Positions 37,195 to 44,656 of a DNA stretch of 50,941 nt are shown piece after piece. Position 1 is the first letter of the stretch; each line of letters starts with the position of its first letter. This DNA is from an uncultured Massilia sp. (GTDB taxonomy: Bacteria; Pseudomonadota; Gammaproteobacteria; Burkholderiales; Burkholderiaceae): assembly GCA_946886065.1 (NCBI GenBank), contig CAMPHU010000006.1, forward strand, positions 1 through 50,941, in the 5' to 3' direction. The position numbers were made by a program, and so were the translations under genes. The notes under the pieces were generated by a model. That model had not been told where the DNA came from. It ran no database searches and saw only the letters and a program-made list of their open reading frames with translations.

Positions 37195-37243
37195 AGAAAA
37201 GGCACACCGCTGCGCCTTTTCTCTGCAAGTCTCGAGGACTTGC
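37195..37243 (-). terminator. tandem hairpins after the tRNA gene
   Basis: On the minus strand GCAAGTC/GACTTGC (37225-37243) is followed by AGAAAAGGC/GCCTTTTCT (37195-37222), whose 3' arm contains a T-run. Together they would end the tRNA transcript before the rplC promoter. Confidence 0.65.
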
Positions 37244-37255
37244 GATCTGGAAGTC

Positions 37256-37332
37256 TGGTGGGCGGTGCAGGATTCGAACCTGCGACCCCTTGGATGTCGA
37301 CCAAGTATTCTAACCAGCTGAACTAACCGCCC
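37256..37332 (-). tRNA. tRNA-Val, anticodon GAC, CCA encoded
   Basis: A 77-base cloverleaf. The acceptor pairs GGGCGGT/ACCGCCC, discriminator A and encoded CCA are present. The D arm is TTCAGCTGGTTAGAAT, the anticodon stem is CTTGG/CCAAG with loop TCGACAT, and the T arm is GCAGG-TTCGAAT-CCTGC. A seven-base loop puts GAC at positions 34-36. Discriminator A73 and A35-C36 fit valine identity. Position 33 is C instead of the nearly universal U. The D arm and variable region look like a tRNA-Asp backbone. Confidence 0.85.
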
Positions 37333-37577
37333 GGGGAGCCGCATTATACGAAGCTTGCTTGAAGTTTTGCAATAGCTTTTTTCGGCCTGCGACCAAATTT
37401 CGACAAATGGGTGCCGGCGAGGCAATCGTGCGCGGGTTGTTGATGCCGAAACGAAATGCTATTGTACAAATGCATCTGCGGCCGGCGCCTTGTCGATGGT
37501 ATCTCCGGTACCCCATGGCGCCGCCGCCCTCTCCTCCCCGGCGCAGTGACGCGCCGCCGAATCAAGGAAGCTCACCA

Positions 37578-38663
37578 ATGAATCACATCATCCTCGGCAA
37601 TTCCCTGACGGACTGGCTGATCGCGCTGGCCGTCGCCGTCACGGTCGCGGCCGGACTGGACGCGGTCAAGGCCATCCTGCTGCGGCGCATCCGCAGCCTC
37701 ACCGCCCGGCGCGCCTCGAGAGCGCGCGGGGTTGCCGTGGCCGCGCTGTCCTCGACGCGCCTGGCGGTGCTGGCGATCCTGGGCCTGTATGCCGGCGCCA
37801 GCCTGCTGGTCCTGCCCGAGCGCGGCCAGCTGTTCGCCGGCCGCGCCGCGATGGCCGCCCTGCTGGTCCAGTGCGCGATCTGGGGCGACCACGGCGTCCG
37901 GAGCTGGCTCGCGTCCACCCGCGCGCAGCAGGCCGACGATCCCGGCCGCGCCACGTCGTCGGCCGCGATCGGCTTCATCGTGCGGGTACTGCTGTGGGCT
38001 GTCGTGGTGCTGATGATCCTCGATAACCTGGGCGTCAACATCACGACCCTGGTGGCCAGCCTGGGCATCGGCGGCATCGCGGTGGCGCTGGCGGTGCAGA
38101 GCATCCTGGGGGACCTGTTCGCTTCGCTGTCCATCGTGCTCGACAAGCCCTTCGTGATCGGCGACTTCATCATCGTCGACAATGCCCTCGGCACGGTGGA
38201 GCACGTGGGACTCAAGACCACGCGCGTGCGCAGCCTGGGCGGCGAGCAGATCGTGTTCTCGAACGCCGCCCTGCTCAAGAGCCGGATCCATAACCTGCGC
38301 CGCATGGAGTCGCGGCGCGTGGTGTTCAGCCTGGCGGTGAACCACGCCACACCCGAGCCGAGCCTGCGCGCCCTGCCCGGCCTGATCGAGGCCATCGTCA
38401 GCGAGCAGCCGCAGGTGCGCTTCGACCGCGCCCACTTCAACGGATTGGGCGCGCCGGCCTTCAGCTACGAGGTGGTGTACTTCGTCGAGAGCGCCGATTA
38501 CCGGGTATTCATGGATGTGCAGCAGGAGATCTACCTGCGCATCGTGGCCATGCTCGCCGAACAGGGGGTGCGCCTGGCGCTACCGGCGCAGACGATCCAC
38601 GTGGAAGGCGCGCCGGCCGCGTTTCCGCCCGCCTTGCCGCAGGCGGAGCGGATCGCCGCCTGA
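37578..38663 (+). CDS. mechanosensitive channel of the MscS family
   Basis: A 361-residue protein with about four membrane helices (near 10-30, 58-75, 88-104 and 135-155), then the pore helix and beta domain (LGIGGIAVALAVQSILGDLF, ASLSIVLDKPFVIGDFIIV). The latter is the MscS signature of TM3 and the adjoining beta domain. It releases solutes on hypo-osmotic shock. The start at 37578 has AAGGAAG upstream; an upstream in-frame extension lacks a ribosome-binding site and reads into the tRNA flank. It is the first plus-strand gene of the block between rplC and rpsJ and has no obvious partner. Confidence 0.88.
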   Translation: MNHIILGNSLTDWLIALAVAVTVAAGLDAVKAILLRRIRSLTARRASRARGVAVAALSSTRLAVLAILGLYAGASLLVLPERGQLFAGRAAMAALLVQCAIWGDHGVRSWLASTRAQQADDPGRATSSAAIGFIVRVLLWAVVVLMILDNLGVNITTLVASLGIGGIAVALAVQSILGDLFASLSIVLDKPFVIGDFIIVDNALGTVEHVGLKTTRVRSLGGEQIVFSNAALLKSRIHNLRRMESRRVVFSLAVNHATPEPSLRALPGLIEAIVSEQPQVRFDRAHFNGLGAPAFSYEVVYFVESADYRVFMDVQQEIYLRIVAMLAEQGVRLALPAQTIHVEGAPAAFPPALPQAERIAA

Positions 38664-38855
38664 GGCTGGCTCTCGAGGCGCGCGGATCGGGCGGTGTATG
38701 CGGAGCGCCACTGCCCAGCGGAATTTGATAGATTGCTAGTTTCTAATTGGCAATTTATTCATTTGCCTGAGTTAGAATGCTGTTGATGCGACCGGACGCG
38801 GCCAACCGCGTGCCCGCCAAACGATTCTTCCTCGGGCCACGCGCCGAACGTTCCT

Positions 38856-40049
38856 GTGCCTTCCCAAGACCTGTCCCCACTGCGCCTGACCATCGACCGC
38901 CGGCGCGCCGAGTTCGCGGATCCGGAGTTCGAAGACCGCTTCCTCCGCCATTTCCTGCCGGAGCGTAATGCCCAGCTGAAGGCGAGCCTGCTGTTCTCGG
39001 CATTCTTCTATATCGCGTTCGGCGTCACCGATCTCACGACCCTGGGCATCACGCCCATCGCCTGGGCCATGGTCGCGCTGCGCGTGGTGGTCGGCGCGGC
39101 CGCCCTGGGCGGCTATGTCGCCGTCACCCGCCATCCGGACTCGGTGCGGGTGTCCATCCTGACCACCTGCCTGGTCCTCGCCGTGGGCCTGATCGTGTTC
39201 CCCATATTGTGCTGGTACCAGCCGAGCGCGATGGCGTGGAACCTCATGTCCTTCGCGCTGATCCTCATGGCGGTTTACGTCAACTTCCCGAACCGCTTCA
39301 TCTATGCGGTCGCGATCGGGGTGGGCGCGAGCGTGGAGTTCGCGGCGATGCTGATCGTCCAGGGTTCCCTGAACCCGGACGATGTGCTGGCCCTGGTGCT
39401 GATGCTCATCCTCGGCAATGCCCTCGGCTATATCGCGGCGAGCCGCTTCCACCTCGCCCAGCGCGAGCAATTCCGTTCCTCGATGCTGCTGCAACAGCTG
39501 GCCGACCGCGATCCCCTGACCGGCTGCTACAACCGCCGCGTCCTGCAAAGCGGCCTGCTGGACGCCGAACTGGCGCGCGCCCGCCGCTACGGCAACGCCC
39601 TGTCGGCGGTCCTGTGCGATATCGACCATTTCAAGCGCATCAACGACAGCTACGGCCATGCGGCCGGCGACCAGGTGCTGAGCGGGTTCGCCGGGCTGCT
39701 GCAGGCGATGACGCAGGAGACCGACGGCAGCGTCATCCGCTACGGCGGCGAGGAGTTCCTGATCGTGCTTCCGCAAGCGGAGCTGGCCGAGGCGCAGGCG
39801 CTGGCGGAACGCATCCGCCATGCCTTCGCCAACACGCCTACACCCATCGGAGGCGGCGCCTTCGTCTCGGCGACTGCGAGCTTCGGCATTGCCTCGATCC
39901 CGACGCTGCATCATTTTGTGCCGGCGAAGTTCGAGGCCCTGATCGAAGCGGCGGACGTGCAGCTGTATGGGGTCAAGCATGGCGGGCGCAATGGGGTGCG
40001 CGGCACGGTCGTGAGCGCTGCTGCCGAGCCGCTGGCGGCGCGCGCCTGA
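38856..40049 (+). CDS. membrane-bound diguanylate cyclase (GGDEF)
   Basis: A 397-residue protein. Five or six hydrophobic helices lie at about 45-205 and form a MASE-like sensor. The GGDEF domain (about 212-385) contains RDPLTGCYNRR, DIDHFKRINDSYGHAAGDQV and the active-site GGEEF at 297-301 (RYGGEEFLIVLP). It should make c-di-GMP from GTP at the inner membrane. No clear RxxD inhibitory site precedes the GGEEF. The start is a GTG at 38856 without a strong ribosome-binding site, so a nearby alternative is possible. The 190-base gap before it is AT-rich and probably holds its promoter. Confidence 0.9.
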   Translation: MPSQDLSPLRLTIDRRRAEFADPEFEDRFLRHFLPERNAQLKASLLFSAFFYIAFGVTDLTTLGITPIAWAMVALRVVVGAAALGGYVAVTRHPDSVRVSILTTCLVLAVGLIVFPILCWYQPSAMAWNLMSFALILMAVYVNFPNRFIYAVAIGVGASVEFAAMLIVQGSLNPDDVLALVLMLILGNALGYIAASRFHLAQREQFRSSMLLQQLADRDPLTGCYNRRVLQSGLLDAELARARRYGNALSAVLCDIDHFKRINDSYGHAAGDQVLSGFAGLLQAMTQETDGSVIRYGGEEFLIVLPQAELAEAQALAERIRHAFANTPTPIGGGAFVSATASFGIASIPTLHHFVPAKFEALIEAADVQLYGVKHGGRNGVRGTVVSAAAEPLAARA

Positions 40050-40123
40050 AACCGGCACTTGCACTCCCGGGCGATCGTTGTCCGGCATGCCGGGCCAGTC
40101 CTCAACCGGCGCCAGGGCGTTAA

Positions 40124-40261
40124 TTATGGGTAGTCGCCAGGGGCGTCATTGAGATCCTCCTCCAGCTCCCTTTCGAAAATCCTGCGGTCGTTCGAATTGA
40201 TGCAGAGTACCCAGCCCAGGGCAAGAAGCGTGAGGATGGAGCACATCATCATGGTAATCAT
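40124..40261 (-). CDS. small single-helix membrane protein, hypothetical
   Basis: A 45-residue frame starting MITMMMCSILTLLALGWVL, with one membrane helix and an acidic C-terminus (FERELEEDLNDAPGDYP). The start at 40261 is chosen over the longer frame (40306) because of an AGGCGG stretch just upstream. The family is unknown. Confidence 0.4.
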   Translation of the reverse strand: MITMMMCSILTLLALGWVLCINSNDRRIFERELEEDLNDAPGDYP

Positions 40262-40491
40262 GGCGCCGCCTGTTGAAGTCGGGACTGCCAGTCTACACAG
40301 AGGCAAGGTTCCGAGTGAACAGGCTGTCGTTTAACCGGAACAGGTATCGATGATCGGCCAGGCGTGCGTCCATCGCCGGTCAGGCCGTTCAGTCTACGGC
40401 ATGTCGCCGCCGAGACGAGCCAAATGTCCGATTGCGACTGCGCATTCAAGCGGTCACTCACGCCTGTGAATGCTCGCGCCAGCCTGATTCC

Positions 40492-40803
40492 TTAGTCGGG
40501 AGCTACCGATATCAGGAGGTCGGCAACGACATCACCCCGAAGTGGGCCATCTACCAGTTCAGAGCACTCAAGCATCTGGTTTCGCAGCTCGACCATGCGT
40601 GCAGTAGGCTCGGGCTGTGTGGCCCAGAAGTGTTCGGACGGCCATTGGGCATATGCGAAATAGTGGCCGTCGGCGCACCGATGCAAACGCGACCCTAGAC
40701 CGCCTCGCTCATCGCGTATAAGTTTGGTTAGTTCCTGCCAGGCGCGCTCAAAGTCTGGCTCACGACCAGAAGCTACTTTCCATCTAAAGTAAATCGCATA
40801 CAT
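40492..40803 (-). CDS. antibiotic-biosynthesis-monooxygenase (ABM) domain protein
   Basis: A 103-residue protein with the ferredoxin-like ABM pattern: MYAIYFRWKVASGREPDFER at the start, then SRLHRCADGHYFAYAQWPSE. Such small dimeric proteins are monooxygenases or stress-linked proteins of uncertain substrate. Composition is less GC-rich than the flanking core genes. It is the last of three minus-strand small genes separated by hairpin repeats, which suggests a cassette-like accessory group. Confidence 0.65.
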   Translation of the reverse strand: MYAIYFRWKVASGREPDFERAWQELTKLIRDERGGLGSRLHRCADGHYFAYAQWPSEHFWATQPEPTARMVELRNQMLECSELVDGPLRGDVVADLLISVAPD

Positions 40804-40850
40804 AAATTTTGTCGGGTTGTGGCCGATCTCGGGCGTTTTGCGAAGGACCT

Positions 40851-40901
40851 CTTCTGGCCGATTGCGGCCCTATCTGGACGGCTGCTCTCGACCCGAAGCA
40901 G
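40851..40901. repeat. hairpin repeat, copy 1
   Basis: It contains CTTCTGGCCGATTGCGG (degenerate stem, 40851-40867) and the hairpin CTGCT-CTCGACCCGA-AGCAG (40882-40901). It aligns over about 60 bases with copy 2 at 41247. Confidence 0.6.
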
Positions 40902-40918
40902 ACATTGAGCCTTCTTCG

Positions 40919-41212
40919 TCACGCACCAAGCGTCTGAAGGAAAGGAACCAAGAAAACTAGCCCGAGAAGGCTAAACAAGATTGCCGCTTTAACCGCTATT
41001 TCTTTCCACGGAAACGGAATATCGCCATCCGGATTGCTCCAACCGCTTGGCAGATCATCATCAATCGTGATTAGGTGCCCTGCGAAGGCCCAAACAGCGA
41101 AGCCTATTGCGGTGTACAGATATGGCACCTTCCAAATCAGGGAGAGAATGAAGGCAGTCAAGCAAACCATGGTCAGCATGATGCCGCACCGCTTGAGCTC
41201 AGAAACACTCAC
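40919..41212 (-). CDS. small hypothetical membrane protein
   Basis: A 97-residue protein with membrane helices at about 11-27, 34-50 and 73-92 (ILFSLLGLVFLVPFLQ). The central loop is acidic and proline-rich (DDDLPSGWSNPDGDIPFP). The family is not recognised. It lies between two copies of the hairpin repeat and has lower GC and more A/T-ending codons than the surrounding core genes. Confidence 0.6.
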   Translation of the reverse strand: MSVSELKRCGIMLTMVCLTAFILSLIWKVPYLYTAIGFAVWAFAGHLITIDDDLPSGWSNPDGDIPFPWKEIAVKAAILFSLLGLVFLVPFLQTLGA

Positions 41213-41246
41213 GACCTTATCTCCCTCGACATGAACGAATCAACGG

Positions 41247-41301
41247 CCGCTTTTGGCCGATTGCGGACCTTTGGTTGCATCCGCTCCCGACCCAAAGCGG
41301 A
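41247..41301. repeat. hairpin repeat, copy 2
   Basis: Two adjoining units are present. CCGCT-TTTGGCCGAT-TGCGG (41247-41266, with a T-T mismatch at the loop side) is followed by TCCGCT-CCCGACCCAA-AGCGGA (41280-41301). It aligns with copy 1. Confidence 0.6.
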
Positions 41302-41307
41302 ATTTGC

Positions 41308-41655
41308 TTAGTTAGTTTGAAATTGGATTTGGCTCAGATATCCGCATAGTAGGACGAACGCAGGTAACAGCACGACGCTGTTCCGTAAGATGCGATCAAT
41401 TCGCGTAACGTGCACACCCTGTAATCTGGACATCACTGTGGCGATGACAACACCTCCAAGTAGTAGTCCTATCATCAGTCCTCTACCTAAGAAATAATCA
41501 GCTTGTGCGTTGAAGTACAGATAATGTGCGTCTGGTGAGCTAGGAAATGCATGAGGACCGATTGTCTCCCACCCATGCCACACCCAATAACGCCAGCAGT
41601 AGTAGAGAGTACTCAGCAACTCGGCAAAGAGGTAGAACGCTAACCCAGTTCGCAT
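41308..41655 (-). CDS. hypothetical membrane protein
   Basis: A 115-residue protein with three hydrophobic segments (about 3-20, 57-75 and 92-110), aromatic-rich near the N-terminus (LYYCWRYWVWHGWETIG). No family is recognised. It starts 40 bases from repeat copy 3 and ends seven bases from copy 2. Its composition marks it as part of the accessory patch. Confidence 0.6.
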   Translation of the reverse strand: MRTGLAFYLFAELLSTLYYCWRYWVWHGWETIGPHAFPSSPDAHYLYFNAQADYFLGRGLMIGLLLGGVVIATVMSRLQGVHVTRIDRILRNSVVLLPAFVLLCGYLSQIQFQTN

Positions 41656-41694
41656 GACTATCCACTTTGGATTGAATTGGTGCTATGAACTGTC

Positions 41695-41720
41695 TGTCCG
41701 CTTCTGGCCGGTAGCGGACA
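41695..41720. repeat. hairpin repeat, copy 3
   Basis: TGTCCGCT-TCTGGCCGGT-AGCGGACA, a perfect eight-base stem and the longest of the family. It closes the small-gene patch on the right, just before the LacI regulator gene. Confidence 0.65.
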
Positions 41721-41776
41721 ATCCCCAAGCATATGCGTCCAAGCCACGCGGGCGGCCCGGTCTGATGCCGGCAAGC

Positions 41777-42805
41777 CTAGGAAGCAGCCGCCAGCACCCG
41801 CCGCGCCTGCGGATGGCTGGTGGACTGGCGCACCAGCAACCGTCCCTGCAGGCGTTCATGGCGGCGCACCCCGCCCTCGCCGCGGATGCGCTGGAACAGC
41901 AGCTCGGCCACCTTGCGCCCCATGTCATAGGCAGGCTGGGCCACCGTGCTCAGGCGCGGCACGGCAAAGGCCGCCGCGCCGAGGTCGTCGCAGCCGAGCA
42001 CCGACAGCTGGGCGGGCAGGTCCAGCCCCGCTTCCTGGGCGGCGCACAGCGCGCCGAGCGCCATCAGGTCATTGCAGGCGAACAGTGCGCTGGGCGGCAC
42101 CGGGAGCGCAAGCAGGTGGCGCGCTGCGTCGTGGCCGCCCTGGCAGTCCGCTTCGCCATGCACCAAATAAGCCGGGCCGAGCTCGAGCCCCGCTTCGCGC
42201 AGGGCGCGCTTGAAGCCGGCCAGGCGTTCCTGGCCGGCGGGCTGGTGCTCGGGTCCCGCCGCGCAGGCAATGCGCCGGTGTCCGAGCTCGATCAGGTGGC
42301 GCGCGGCCGCATATCCTGCCGCCTCGTGGTCCAGGCCGATGAAATCGGCGTCGACGCCGGGCACCTCGTGGTCCGCCAGGACGATGGGCAGGGGTTGGCT
42401 GGAGAGCAGCGGCGCCAGCTGGCCGCGCGTGCTGCCGCCCACCAGCACCAGGCCGTCGATGCGCTTCTCGATCAGGCCGCGCAGGTGGGCCGCCTGGCGC
42501 TGCGCGTCCTCATGACCGTTGCACAGCATGATGTTGTAGCCGACGGCGAAGGCCGCGTCCTCGATGCCACGCAGCAGTTCGGCAATGCCGGGGTGGGTGT
42601 TGTCCGGGACCGAGACGCCGATGGTGTAGGTCTTGTCGTTCTTGAGGCTGCGGGCCACGGCGCTGGGGATGTAGCGCATCTCCTCGATCACCGCCTGCAC
42701 CCGCGTGCGCACGTCCTCGCTGACCGCGCGCGTGTTGTTGATGACGTGCGATACGGTGGAGGTCGATACCCCCGCCCGTTCCGCGACCTGCTTCATTGTT
42801 GCCAT
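41777..42805 (-). CDS. LacI-family transcriptional regulator
   Basis: A 342-residue protein. The LacI helix-turn-helix is MATMKQVAERAGVSTSTVSH, followed by the hinge helix (SAVARSLKNDKTYTIGVSVP) and a periplasmic-binding-like effector domain (about 60-335) of RbsR/PurR type. The start at 42805 has GGGAGG upstream; the longer in-frame start is spurious. The ligand is probably a sugar or nucleoside. It is divergent from terD, with 194 bases between, so it is a candidate regulator of the Ter biosynthetic operon, although LacI regulators are not typical of that system. Confidence 0.88.
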   Translation of the reverse strand: MATMKQVAERAGVSTSTVSHVINNTRAVSEDVRTRVQAVIEEMRYIPSAVARSLKNDKTYTIGVSVPDNTHPGIAELLRGIEDAAFAVGYNIMLCNGHEDAQRQAAHLRGLIEKRIDGLVLVGGSTRGQLAPLLSSQPLPIVLADHEVPGVDADFIGLDHEAAGYAAARHLIELGHRRIACAAGPEHQPAGQERLAGFKRALREAGLELGPAYLVHGEADCQGGHDAARHLLALPVPPSALFACNDLMALGALCAAQEAGLDLPAQLSVLGCDDLGAAAFAVPRLSTVAQPAYDMGRKVAELLFQRIRGEGGVRRHERLQGRLLVRQSTSHPQARRVLAAAS

Positions 42806-42999
42806 CCTGCCTCCCTTTCCTAAAGGCATTATGACGCGAATGTTACAAAACGGGCAACGTGTACGTCTGGAAAACAACGAAATGTGTGACATTCCGACCG
42901 TGTACAATTGAACAATAAACGCCTATAGTGAGCTTGACGCGCTGCACTGTGCGTCCCGGCGATGATGACCCTTCCCCCTGTTTTTAACGAGGAGCGAGT
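42806..42999. promoter_or_regulatory. divergent lacI-type/terD intergenic region
   Basis: The dyad AATGT-GTG-ACATT (42881-42893) and the -10-like TATAGT (42924-42929, toward terD, weak -35) lie here. A LacI operator usually has a central CG, which this dyad lacks, so the assignment is open. Confidence 0.35.
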
Positions 43000-43575
43000 A
43001 TGGCAATCAGTCTGCAGAAAGGCGGCAACGTCAACCTGAGCAAGGAAGCACCGGGCCTGACCAAGGTCATCATCGGCCTGGGCTGGGACCCACGCGCCAC
43101 CGACGGCGCGGCCTTCGACCTGGACGGCAGCGCCTTCCTCCTGAAGAACGACGCCAAGGTCCGCGCCGACACCGATTTCATCTTCTACAACAACCTCAAG
43201 TCGGCCGACGGCTCGGTGGTCCATGCGGGGGACAACACCACCGGCATGGGCGCGGGCGACGACGAGAAGATCGCGGTCGACCTGGCCCGGGTGCCGCCCG
43301 AGATCGACAAGGTCTCGTTCTGCGTCACCATCCACGAGGCTGACGCGCGGCACCAGAACTTCGGCATGGTCGGCAAGGCCTATATCCGCTGCCTGAACGC
43401 CGCCGGCGACACCGAGATCGCCCGCTACGACCTGTCCGAGGACAGCTCCACCGAAACCGCCATGATCTTCGGCGAACTGTATCGCCACGGCGGCGAATGG
43501 AAATTCCGCGCCGTCGGCCAGGGCTTCAAGGGCGGCCTGGGGCCGCTGGCCCGCTCGTTCGGCGTGAACGTCTGA
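43000..43575 (+). CDS. terD: TerD-family protein (tellurium resistance / stress response)
   Basis: A 191-residue TerD beta-sandwich protein: [20 protein letters not shown], with [40 protein letters not shown] and [12 protein letters not shown]. The acidic loops are calcium-binding in the family. TerD proteins give tellurite and phage resistance in enterobacteria and probably serve in metal or stress sensing at the membrane. GAGGAG gives a strong start. Only this one Ter paralogue is present, with no terZ, terA, terB, terC or terE in the window. It leads the operon of biosynthetic enzymes. Confidence 0.93.
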   Translation: MAISLQKGGNVNLSKEAPGLTKVIIGLGWDPRATDGAAFDLDGSAFLLKNDAKVRADTDFIFYNNLKSADGSVVHAGDNTTGMGAGDDEKIAVDLARVPPEIDKVSFCVTIHEADARHQNFGMVGKAYIRCLNAAGDTEIARYDLSEDSSTETAMIFGELYRHGGEWKFRAVGQGFKGGLGPLARSFGVNV

Positions 43576-43592
43576 GTCCGTTCCGCTTCCCC

Positions 43593-43610
43593 GCCCGCGC
43601 ATGCGCGGGC
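43593..43610 (+). promoter_or_regulatory. palindromic hairpin between terD and ATP-grasp genes
   Basis: GCCCGCGCATGCGCGGGC is perfectly self-complementary, giving a seven-base stem with a CATG loop. It lies 17 bases after the terD stop and could tune terD against the enzymes. It contains the first in-frame ATG of the next gene, which argues against that ATG being the start. Confidence 0.55.
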
Positions 43611-43636
43611 TCACCGCCACCATGTCGAGAAACTGC

Positions 43637-44656
43637 ATGCGCGTCTGGTACAACAGGACGTTCTCGTCCGTCTACGCCGCGATCAAGCTGATCCGCGAGG
43701 CCGACACCGAAGGCCGCTTCACCCTGATCCACAGCCAGCCCAACCGCCATGCGCCGGCGGGACGCCTGGCCCACGCATTCCACCTGGAGCCGACCGGGCT
43801 GGACACGCAGGCCTATGTCGACTGGTGCCTGGAGTTCTGCCGCAAGCACGCCATCGACATCTTCGTGCCAGGGCGCGAAGCGACGGCGCTGGCGGCCGAG
43901 CATATGCGCTTCGCCGACGCCGGCACCCGGGTACTGAGCGCGGCGTCCCACTCCACCCTCCAGCTCCTGCACGACAAGGCGCGCTTCTACATGGAGACCG
44001 ACCTGCCGCAAGCGCCGGTGGCGGAGTTCCGCCGCTTCGAGAACGTCGCGGAGTTCGACGCCGCCTACGAGGAGCTGCGTCCGCGCCACGCGAAGCTGTG
44101 CGTCAAGCCGACCCACTCGATCTATGGGCTCGGTTTCGCCCTGATCGACGAGGAGCGCAATAGCGCGGAACTGCTGCTGGCCGGCGCCGAGTACCAGGTG
44201 GGGCGCGAGGACCTGCGGCGCGGGCTCGCCGCGCTGGGGAGCTTCCGCAGCATGCTGCTGATGGAATACCTGGACGGACCGGAATACAGCGTCGACTGCG
44301 TGGGCGACCATGGCCGCCTGGTAAGCGCGGTAGTGCGGCGCAAGCTGTCCCAGCCCGGCAGCGGCCAGCTGATCGACCAGCGCGCGGACATCCTCGATGC
44401 CACCTCGCGCCTGGCGGCACGCCACCGCCTGAACGGCGTATTCAACGTCCAGTTCCGCGAAGGGGGCGGCAGGCCGCGCCTGCTGGAGATCAATCCGCGC
44501 ATGTCGGGCGGCATCGGGATGGCCTGCGTGGCCGGGCCCAACCTGCCCTATATCGCGCTGCGCGGCTTCGCCGACGGCTTCGACGCGGTCGCGGTGCCGA
44601 ACGTGCGCAACGGGATCCGGGTGGCCGAACTCTCGCACGCCGTGGAGCTGGCATGA
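43637..44656 (+). CDS. ATP-grasp enzyme of the Ter biosynthetic operon
   Basis: A protein of about 339 residues (start at 43637, MRVWYNRTFSSVYAAIKLIR; ATGs at 43601 and 43622 are in frame but poorer). It has a pre-ATP-grasp Rossmann-like part (to about 110) and an ATP-grasp fold with LCVKPTHSIYGLGF, LLMEYLDGPEYSVDCVGD and the metal site RLLEINPRMSGGIGMA. It should join a carboxylate to an amine or other nucleophile with ATP. It overlaps the PRTase gene by four bases. In the published comparative genomics of Ter systems this type belongs to the nucleoside-like metabolite pathway. The substrate is unknown. Confidence 0.85.
   Translation: MRVWYNRTFSSVYAAIKLIREADTEGRFTLIHSQPNRHAPAGRLAHAFHLEPTGLDTQAYVDWCLEFCRKHAIDIFVPGREATALAAEHMRFADAGTRVLSAASHSTLQLLHDKARFYMETDLPQAPVAEFRRFENVAEFDAAYEELRPRHAKLCVKPTHSIYGLGFALIDEERNSAELLLAGAEYQVGREDLRRGLAALGSFRSMLLMEYLDGPEYSVDCVGDHGRLVSAVVRRKLSQPGSGQLIDQRADILDATSRLAARHRLNGVFNVQFREGGGRPRLLEINPRMSGGIGMACVAGPNLPYIALRGFADGFDAVAVPNVRNGIRVAELSHAVELA

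Noticed and set aside
40803..41722. Interpretation of the small-gene patch as an integron cassette array
   Set aside because: The repeats are hairpins with conserved loops rather than attC sites with conserved ends, and no integrase gene is in the window.
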